Shown here: one piece after another, positions 6,488-10,732 of the stretch
Position numbering within the stretch: position 1 is the first letter of the stretch
How the letters are laid out: every line of letters starts with the position of its first letter
Assembly: GCA_030044035.1 (NCBI GenBank)
Contig: JASHWN010000131.1
Coordinates: 1 to 10,732, forward strand
Length of the DNA: 10,732 nucleotides
Direction of reading: 5' to 3'
DNA from: Xanthobacteraceae bacterium
GTDB lineage: Bacteria > Pseudomonadota > Alphaproteobacteria > Rhizobiales > Xanthobacteraceae
The notes under the pieces: model-generated
What the model saw: only the letters and a program-made list of their open reading frames with translations
The model's database searches: none
What the model was told of the DNA's origin: nothing
Position numbers and translations under genes: made by a program

Positions 6488-6503
6488 CGCAAGACTTGTG
6501 CCA
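6488..6503 (-). promoter_or_regulatory. Sigma-54 (RpoN) promoter of amt
   Basis: On the minus strand TGGCAC-AAGTC-TTGCG (6503-6488) matches the -24/-12 consensus TGGCAC-N5-TTGCW at all positions except the last, with the exact spacing. It points toward amt, and the start of transcription would fall near 6477. Amt genes are a classic target of NtrC-activated sigma-54 promoters, so nitrogen limitation is the expected inducer. I did not find a convincing TGCACCA-type NtrC enhancer in the 150 bp upstream. Confidence 0.82.
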
Positions 6504-6533
6504 GGTAGTTGGACGGCCAGGCCACGCATTTGG

Positions 6534-6548
6534 CCGCGAAAATCGCGG
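6534..6548. repeat. Short perfect palindrome in the amt/exported-protein gap
   Basis: CCGCGA-AAA-TCGCGG is a perfect 6-bp inverted repeat with a 3-base centre. It lies upstream of the amt sigma-54 promoter and 23 bp before the start of the divergent exported-protein gene, so it could be a binding site for a regulator of either gene. No family can be named. Confidence 0.35.
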
Positions 6549-6571
6549 GTTGGGGGCAGGGGGTGATTAAA

Positions 6572-6940
6572 ATGTCTGCAATTGCCTATGAACAAGGCAG
6601 CATGCGACGCCGATCGATGGCCGCTCGCTTATGGGTGGCGGCGGCTGCGATTGCGCTTGGGATCGGCGGCCTTGCTCCTGCCGCCCAGGCGCAGCGTGGG
6701 CAGACGACGATTGCTTGCAGCAATCCCGCCAGCGGAATGCGCTGGCAGGTCACCATCGATTTCGATCGCCGCACCGTCGACGGCTATCCGGCCACCATCA
6801 GCGACAGCGCAATCTCGTGGCGCGACCCGAGCGATCAAGGCAATTACATGCTTGATCGCAAGTCGGGAAATCTTAGGGTGGCGGTTCCATCAAGCACCGG
6901 CGGCTATTTTCTTCATGATCAATGCAAGCTGGACAAATAG
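6572..6940 (+). CDS. Small exported protein of unknown function (122 aa)
   Basis: The product begins MSAIAYEQGSMRRRSMAARL and continues into a typical signal peptide: a basic part, the hydrophobic run WVAAAAIALGIGGLAP and an AQA cleavage site near residue 41. The mature part of about 80 residues has exactly two cysteines, one in TIACSN and one in HDQCKLDK near the end, which could form a disulfide in the periplasm. The middle reads like alternating beta strands (WQVTIDFDRRTVDGY, AISWRD, GNLRVAV). ATG 6572 has AGGGGG eight bases upstream; ATG 6602 would give a more usual 31-residue signal peptide and is a fair alternative. It lies 42 bp before the kinase/phosphatase gene on the same strand and is divergent from amt. 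I do not recognise a family. Confidence 0.7.
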   Translation: MSAIAYEQGSMRRRSMAARLWVAAAAIALGIGGLAPAAQAQRGQTTIACSNPASGMRWQVTIDFDRRTVDGYPATISDSAISWRDPSDQGNYMLDRKSGNLRVAVPSSTGGYFLHDQCKLDK

Positions 6941-6982
6941 GCTCGCTTTCGCCGGTGTCCTGCCGAGGCCGGAGCGGCGTTG

Positions 6983-8692
6983 ATGGCGCAGCGCCTGCCC
7001 GGCGTGAAGGCGAGCGTCGGCTTTGCCTCGGAAACGGGCCCGCGCGAACGCAACGAGGATTTTGCCGGCGCGGTGTTCGGCTGGGAGCTGCCGCAGCCGC
7101 GCCGCGACGTGGTCGCGGCGATCGCCGACGGTATCGGCGGCGCCAAGGGCGGCCGTGTCGCCGCCGAGATGGCGGTGCGCGGCTTCCTCGACGGCTTTTG
7201 CGATCTGCCGGAGACCATGGAAGTGCGCCGCGCCGCCGCGCGCGTGCTCACTTCGCTCAATGCGTGGATTTTTTCGCAAGGCCGCCGCGACGCCAAGCTC
7301 GCCGGCATGGGCTGCACCTTCACCGCTTTGGTGCTGCGCGGCCGCGTGGCGCACCTCGTTCATGTCGGCGACACCCGCGCCTATCGGCTGCGCGGCCACC
7401 GTCTCGCCTGCCTGACCGTGGATCACGTGCGCGACGGCGGCGCCGAGCGCTCCTCGACGCTCGTTCGCGCGCTCGGCGTCGAAACCGAGGTGCCGCTCGA
7501 TTATGCGAGCCAGCCAGTGGCGCTGCACGACCGCTTCTTGTTGTGCAGCGACGGCGTGCACGCCTTTCTGCCGCCCGAAGCCATGGCCGACATTTTGCGC
7601 GAGCGCTCGGCGTCCGAGGATTCCGCCCGCGCGCTGATCGCCGCGGCGCTCCAAGCCGGCAGCACCGACAATTGCACGGCGCTGGTGGTCGACGTCGTCG
7701 ATCTGCCGACCGCGGAGTCTGCAGACATCGGCTCGGCGATCATGCAGCTGCCGCTCATCCCGACGCCGATCGCCGGCGAGAGCGTGGACGGCTTCGTGCT
7801 CAAGGTGCTGGTGTCGGACGGCCATTACACCCGGCTGTTCGGCGCCGTCGATGAGATCGAAGGCGGCGAGGTGGTGCTGAAATTTCCCAAGCCGCAAGTT
7901 GCCGCGGTCGATACCTATCGCGCCGCCTTCGTGCGCGAGGCTTGGGTGGGCGCGCGTGTGAATAGTCCCTGGGTCGGCCGCACCATCGAGCTGCCGCCGG
8001 GCCGGCAAACTTGTCTCTATACGGTGATGCCGCTTTATCAGGGCGAGCTGCTCGAGACGCGGCTGGCGCGGCGCCCGGCGATCGGCCTCGAGGAAGGGCG
8101 CAACATCGCGATCAAGCTCGCCCGCGCCGTGGCCGCGCTGCACAATGCCGGCATCATCCATCGCGACATCAAGCCGGACAACGTGATCCTTGAGGCCGAG
8201 GGCTCGCTCAAGCTGATCGATCTCGGCGTCGTTCGCGTGCCCGGAATGGAAGACTTCCCGTCCTCGGACATTCCCGGCACGATTGCCTACATGGCGCCCG
8301 AAATGTTTGCCGGCGAGCCGGGCAACGCGGCCACCGATATTTATGCGCTCGGCGTCACGTTATTCCGCGCCTTCACCGGCGAGTTTCCCTACGCCAACAT
8401 CGATGCCACCAGCGGGCCGCGTCGTACCCGGCCGGCACCGCTGTCGACATTGCGTCCGGACTTGCCGGCCTGGCTCGCGGCCGCGCTCGCGCGCGCCGTT
8501 GCGCACGATCCGGTGGAGCGCTTCCGCGACGCGCTCGAACTCGCGGTCGAAATGGAGAACGGACCGGCGCGCGCCCCGGTCGGTGCGGGCCGGCCGCCGA
8601 CCTTTTACGAGCGCAACCCGGTCGCGTTCTGGCAGGGCGTCGCGGCGCTTTTGGCGCTCGCACTCATCGCCGCGCTGTTGCTGCGGCATTGA
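6983..8692 (+). CDS. Bifunctional PP2C-type phosphatase / Ser-Thr protein kinase, membrane-anchored
   Basis: A 569-residue fusion of two opposing enzymes. Residues about 10-240 are a PP2C (PPM) phosphatase with its metal-binding motifs intact: RNED (Asp26), ADGIGG (Asp49-Gly50), HVGDTRAY (Asp130), CSDGV (Asp190) and STDNCT (Asp229). Residues about 260-525 are a Hanks-type kinase: VVLKF (Lys300), Glu319 in the C-helix position, HRDIKPDN (393-400), a DLG metal motif at 413-415 in place of DFG, and MAPE (437-440). A canonical glycine-rich loop is not evident. A single membrane helix ends the protein (547-566), so both domains should face the cytoplasm. ATG 6983 was chosen over TTG 6980 because GGAG lies eight bases upstream. 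Fusions of this build are known to me beside nitrate-transport and nitrite-reductase genes; here the neighbour is amt, so a role in nitrogen signalling is plausible, not shown. Confidence 0.9.
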   Translation: MAQRLPGVKASVGFASETGPRERNEDFAGAVFGWELPQPRRDVVAAIADGIGGAKGGRVAAEMAVRGFLDGFCDLPETMEVRRAAARVLTSLNAWIFSQGRRDAKLAGMGCTFTALVLRGRVAHLVHVGDTRAYRLRGHRLACLTVDHVRDGGAERSSTLVRALGVETEVPLDYASQPVALHDRFLLCSDGVHAFLPPEAMADILRERSASEDSARALIAAALQAGSTDNCTALVVDVVDLPTAESADIGSAIMQLPLIPTPIAGESVDGFVLKVLVSDGHYTRLFGAVDEIEGGEVVLKFPKPQVAAVDTYRAAFVREAWVGARVNSPWVGRTIELPPGRQTCLYTVMPLYQGELLETRLARRPAIGLEEGRNIAIKLARAVAALHNAGIIHRDIKPDNVILEAEGSLKLIDLGVVRVPGMEDFPSSDIPGTIAYMAPEMFAGEPGNAATDIYALGVTLFRAFTGEFPYANIDATSGPRRTRPAPLSTLRPDLPAWLAAALARAVAHDPVERFRDALELAVEMENGPARAPVGAGRPPTFYERNPVAFWQGVAALLALALIAALLLRH

Positions 8693-9029
8693 GCGCCGGC
8701 GAGTTTCCGCTCGCAAGCGCGGCATCGCGTGTGCGCAATCGATCGATGGTCGGCGCTGATGGCCGAAGAACGCGCAAAAATCTCGAAAGTATGACAAAGT
8801 TTTGGGAAGCGCCCGGCACCGGTTATTTGGCGTGCTTGCCGCTGTGGTCATTGACGCCACCGCTGGCACGGCTCTCTCGATAGATAGGCCGACTTACGCG
8901 CCGTTATTGCCGTTGGGCATCGCCCTCGTAGTGGTCGCGATCGCAGCAAAGCCTTTTGCACATGGCGACAACAGCCACGTTCGTCCCTAAGCAAAGCGGG
9001 AGAATCTCTGGCGATGAGAGAGATTGGTC
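8693..9029. other. Stretch without a convincing gene
   Basis: A frame from TTG 8802 to 8990 would encode about 62 residues with two hydrophobic runs (GVLAAVVIDATAGTAL and LPLGIALVVVAIAA), but it has no ATG, no ribosome binding site and no recognisable family. It may be a decayed remnant like its right-hand neighbours. A 7-bp inverted repeat (9003-9009/9019-9025) overlaps the ribosome binding site of the next reading frame. No terminator with a U-tract follows the kinase gene; only a weak GCGAG/CTCGC hairpin is seen near 8700-8715. Confidence 0.4.
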
Positions 9030-9299
9030 GTGGACAACATAGCGTTCCTGCTCTCGCGTTTACAGTTCGCCGTCACGGTCTCGTTTCACATCATCTATCC
9101 GTCGTTCACCATCGGGCTGGCGGCCTGGCTGACGCCCGACGGCGAGACATTCGTGATGCGGCCGGGTGACGTCCTTGTCGCCGAAGACCATATCGGCAAG
9201 GGCCATAAATGGCGGCTGATCGACGATCAACCGTGGCGCCGCGCCTACGTCGTGCTCAAGCCGGGCGCCAGGGATTCCTTGGTACCCAACAGGGGATAA
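9030..9299 (+). pseudogene. Chimeric remnant: start of cydA/cioA-type oxidase subunit I joined to end of a cupin gene
   Basis: The frame from GTG 9030 reads MDNIAFLLSRLQFAVTVSFHIIYPSFTIGLAAWLT. This is the N-terminus and first membrane helix of cytochrome bd / cyanide-insensitive quinol oxidase subunit I, including the heme-ligand-type histidine in SFHIIYP. At about 9130 the sequence changes abruptly into DGETFVMRPGDVLVAEDHIGKGHKWRLIDDQPWRRAYV, the second half of a cupin domain (PGD and GKGHKWR segments). The 89-codon frame stays open across the junction. A complete subunit I has more than 450 residues, so almost all of it is gone. The most economical reading is one deletion that removed the rest of the oxidase and the start of the cupin gene. 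GAGAGAG at 9016-9022 still provides a ribosome binding site, so a small fusion protein might be made, but neither activity could survive. Confidence 0.72.
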
Positions 9300-9420
9300 C
9301 CTGCGACGCGCACGATTTTGCAACCACGGCCCGCGGAGATCGACGCTGACGGGTAGCCCCTCTGCGCCTGTGAAGAACTCAGTCGTGTAGGCGACCAGAC
9401 GCACGGACCAAGACGCCGCC

Positions 9421-9704
9421 ATGACGTCCGATGAGCGTTGCAATCTCGTTCTCGCCTTTGCGCGGACGTTGTTCGTCAACGGCCCATCGGCTTCGCTTCC
9501 GTGGTGTCGATGATACCCGGCGTCTATCTGTTTCGGATGATGAGCGGGCTGGTGCAGCTCCATGGCGGCGGAGCGCTGACGCTGCCGCTGATTGCGGGGA
9601 CCATCGCCGATGGCATGACCGCCGCTCTCGTCGTCGTGGCGATGAGCCTCGGCCTCATCGTCCCGAAGCTGATCATCGACGCCATCAGCGATAAGCGCGC
9701 GTAG
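9421..9704 (+). pseudogene. Threonine/serine exporter (ThrE-like) remnant with internal deletion
   Basis: ATG 9421 begins MTSDERCNLVLAFARTLFVNG, which resembles the start of the ThrE N-terminal domain family of amino-acid exporters. After about 9483 this frame soon hits a stop (9514). The next frame then carries GFASVVSMIPGVYLFRMMSGLVQ and two hydrophobic helices down to IIDAISDKRA, which is the C-terminal end of the same exporter family (ThrE_2 domain). The two ends of a protein of roughly 400-450 residues are thus joined out of frame at about 9480-9486, with some 1 kb missing. The stop codon at 9702-9704 is supplied by the interspersed repeat that begins at 9699. An alternative TTG 9438 would read the C-terminal part as an 88-residue ORF. 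No ribosome binding site is clear before 9421. The gene cannot make a working transporter. Confidence 0.7.
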
Positions 9705-9735
9705 GGTGGGCAAAGCGAAGCGTGCCCACCGGGCG
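9699..9735 (+). repeat. Interspersed palindromic repeat, copy 1
   Basis: This 37-bp segment is identical to 10264-10300. Its core is a hairpin: GGTGGGCA (9705-9712) pairs with TGCCCACC (9723-9730) across a 10-base loop. Repeats beginning GTAGGGTGGGCAAAGCG are, to my knowledge, scattered in Bradyrhizobium and related genomes. This copy provides the stop codon of the exporter remnant to its left. Confidence 0.85.
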
Positions 9736-9856
9736 AGCACGGCGGCAAGCGAACATGGACGCCGCTTTGCGGCCACCGCAACCACAGCCGGGGGTCATTT
9801 GTTTACACGCAGGATCGGCAGCCTTCGCGGCATCCCGTAATCAAAGGAGAATTATT

Positions 9857-10249
9857 ATGAGCCGAGAGATCATAAGGGTCGAGCCGCTTTCAAGTTATCT
9901 CGAACGCTACAAGGCGCCCGCTTCCGTGATGACCCGTCACGGCAATACGCTTTATGTGTCCGGCCTGCCGCCGTTTGATCCGGCGACGGGCGAAATCGTC
10001 AAGGCGCCGATCGAGCGCCAGACTGAATTGGTGCTGGACCAGTTGAAACTCTGCATGGAGACCGCTGGCGCCTCCCTCGACAACGTTTTGAAGTGCACCG
10101 TCTATTGCACCTCGGTGGCGATGTTCCCCGCCGTCAACGGCGTCTATGCCAAATTCTTTGCGAACAATCCGCCCGCCCGCATGTTCGTGAATGTCCCCGC
10201 GCATCCGGGGCAGTTCGATATCGAGATCGATTGCGTCGCCTCGGTCTAA
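9857..10249 (+). CDS. RidA family protein (YjgF/YER057c/UK114)
   Basis: A 130-residue protein of the typical trimeric RidA fold and length, from ATG 9857 with the strong ribosome binding site AAAGGAGA six bases upstream. Family marks are the strand LYVSGLPPFDPATGEI (residues about 32-47), the helix ERQTELVLDQLKLCMETAGASLDNVLKCTVY and the signature PPARMFVNVPAHPGQFDIEIDCVASV at the C-terminus. Arg108 and Glu123 are in the places of the arginine and glutamate that bind and hydrolyse the imine in RidA. The family removes reactive enamine/imine intermediates made by PLP enzymes; because the region before Glu123 differs from the archetype (AHPGQFD), it may belong to a subgroup with another substrate. 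No PLP enzyme gene adjoins it. It appears intact although it stands between pseudogenes and repeats, so it is probably under selection. Confidence 0.93.
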   Translation: MSREIIRVEPLSSYLERYKAPASVMTRHGNTLYVSGLPPFDPATGEIVKAPIERQTELVLDQLKLCMETAGASLDNVLKCTVYCTSVAMFPAVNGVYAKFFANNPPARMFVNVPAHPGQFDIEIDCVASV

Positions 10250-10263
10250 CATCGTGACAGCAA

Positions 10264-10300
10264 GCGTAGGGTGGGCAAAGCGAAGCGTGCCCACCGGGCG
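10264..10300 (+). repeat. Interspersed palindromic repeat, copy 2
   Basis: Identical over 37 bp to 9699-9735, in direct orientation. It forms the left end of the MITE-like element described separately, so the two copies bracket the ridA-family gene with 528 bp between them. Direct repeats of this length could support recombination that deletes the gene between them. Confidence 0.85.
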
Positions 10301-10395
10301 CATGATCCAAACGCGAAAGACGCGTGGCCACGGCGCAGAGCTTGTCATCGGGCCGCGCTTCGCGCGGACCCGTTGGCGCCTTTGCCCACCCTACG
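10265..10395. mobile_element. MITE-like element of 131 bp with 16-bp terminal inverted repeats
   Basis: CGTAGGGTGGGCAAAG (10265-10280) is the exact reverse complement of CTTTGCCCACCCTACG (10380-10395). Inside are two further hairpins: GGTGGGCA/TGCCCACC near the left end and CCGCGC-TTC-GCGCGG (10353-10367) near the right end, the latter extended by CGGG/CCCG with one bulged A. There is no coding capacity and no clear target-site duplication. The build resembles a non-autonomous miniature element or a REP doublet moved by an enzyme encoded elsewhere. Confidence 0.65.
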
Positions 10396-10467
10396 TGCTG
10401 GTCGCCCCCGACCAGCGGCTACCGGCGTAAGCAAGCAAGCTCCGCGCCGCGCCGACCAAGCCCAGCC

Positions 10468-10525
10468 GTCAATACAAGGTTGACATCCGCGTCAACACAT
10501 GATTGACTGTCAACCAGTGGTTGAC
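10468..10525. promoter_or_regulatory. Three GTCAA-N7-TTGAC dyads, probable operator array
   Basis: Three 17-bp inverted repeats of the same build lie in the 72 bp before the zinc-finger gene: 10468-10484, 10491-10507 and 10509-10525. Each is GTCAA, seven bases, TTGAC. The third is perfect over all but its centre base (GTCAACCA-G-TGGTTGAC). Centre-to-centre distances are 23 and 18 bp. TTGACA at 10480-10485 could double as a -35 box, but no matching -10 is clear. The array looks like binding sites for a dimeric repressor or activator controlling the gene at 10540; the regulator is unknown. Confidence 0.7.
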
Positions 10526-10539
10526 GAAAGGGCGGAGCC

Positions 10540-10732
10540 ATGCCGAAGGCAAAGACGACGCGGGCCAACCGGCGCGAATATCACTGTTCGTTCTGCGGCA
10601 AAGCGCAAACTGAGGTCAAGACACTCGTTGCTGGCCCGGGCGTTTTTATTTGCGACGAATGCGTGCAGCTCTGTCGGCCGATTATCGAGAAGAAGAACAG
10701 GCCGACGACGCAAAGGGTGCCCTCGCTATTGC
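10540..10732 (+). CDS. ClpX-type C4 zinc-finger protein (partial, runs off the window)
   Basis: From ATG 10540 the first 64 residues read into a ClpX zinc-binding domain: CSFCGK (Cys16, Cys19), then [19 protein letters not shown] (Cys38, Cys41, with extra Cys45). These four cysteines bind one zinc, and in ClpX this domain dimerises and recognises substrates and adaptors. A basic N-terminal tail ([13 protein letters not shown]) precedes it. After the domain the sequence ([19 protein letters not shown]) keeps only slight likeness to the linker toward the ClpX ATPase domain, so this may be a short stand-alone zinc-finger protein and not ClpX itself; the window ends before this can be settled. 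AAGGG at 10528-10532 is the likely ribosome binding site. Three dyads immediately upstream suggest tight regulation, which would be unusual for housekeeping clpX. Confidence 0.82.
   Translation, partial: MPKAKTTRANRREYHCSFCGKAQTEVKTLVAGPGVFICDECVQLCRPIIEKKNRPTTQRVPSLL

Noticed and set aside
6504..6660. NtrC enhancer (TGCACCA-type dyad) upstream of the amt promoter
   Set aside because: Only imperfect dyads such as TTGCC...AAGGCA near 6581-6600 are seen; the match is too poor to call.
6890..8161. A 423-codon minus-strand frame opposite the kinase/phosphatase
   Set aside because: It is a mirror frame of GC-rich codons, rich in Arg, Ala and His, with no domain; the plus strand carries clear PP2C and kinase motifs.
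8802..8990. 62-residue hydrophobic frame starting at TTG
   Set aside because: No ribosome binding site, no ATG, no known family; kept only as a remark on the gene-free stretch.
9060..9785. A 241-codon minus-strand frame across the pseudogene region
   Set aside because: It runs antisense through the oxidase/cupin and exporter remnants and starts inside the repeat flank; composition is shadow-like.
10134..10430. Short frames with peptides such as GGHASLCPPYA
   Set aside because: These are translations of the palindromic repeat, not genes.
10468..10525. CRISPR-like array
   Set aside because: The repeats are 17-bp dyads with 1-6 bp between them, without spacers of constant length; they fit operators.

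Overview
The window looks like chromosomal DNA of a GC-rich alphaproteobacterium, most likely the Bradyrhizobium/Rhodopseudomonas/Pseudolabrys part of the Hyphomicrobiales. The reasons are strong third-position GC in most genes, the protein families present, and an interspersed repeat (GTAGGGTGGGC...GTGCCCACC) that I associate with those genera. No tRNA, rRNA, CRISPR array, complete insertion sequence or phage module is visible.

Left part (1-2745). A zinc-ribbon gene runs off the left edge on the minus strand. Next comes a PaaI-type hotdog thioesterase (minus). Divergent from it lies a two-gene plus-strand unit with visibly lower GC: a 76-residue winged-helix protein and a membrane protein of unknown function that probably starts at CTG. 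A 1-Cys peroxiredoxin (minus) converges on this pair. Behind its start is about 350 bp without a convincing gene, containing a perfect 13-bp inverted repeat.

Middle (2746-6386). A small unknown ORF (plus) faces a secreted alkaline-phosphatase-superfamily enzyme (minus), which has a Pho-box-like direct repeat upstream. An ammonium transporter gene (amt, minus) follows. The amt-phosphatase gap holds four hairpins; the last has a U-rich tail and is a good intrinsic terminator. Upstream of amt is a strong sigma-54 promoter, which predicts nitrogen-limitation control. No glnK is next to amt in this window.

Right-centre (6572-8692). Divergent from amt lie a small exported protein with two cysteines and, 42 bp later, a PP2C phosphatase/Ser-Thr kinase fusion with a C-terminal membrane anchor. 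Such fusions are known to me from nitrogen-assimilation loci, so a link to ammonium or nitrate uptake is plausible but inferred.

Right part (8693-10732). This stretch shows decay and repeats. The first 34 codons of a cydA/cioA-type oxidase subunit I are joined in frame to the end of a cupin gene. A threonine/serine exporter gene keeps its two ends but has lost its middle. An intact RidA-family gene lies between two identical 37-bp repeats, the second of which forms one end of a 131-bp MITE-like element with 16-bp terminal inverted repeats. The window ends in a ClpX-type zinc-finger protein preceded by three regularly built GTCAA-N7-TTGAC dyads, probably operators. The best candidates for something undescribed are this operator/zinc-finger unit and the winged-helix/membrane-protein pair.
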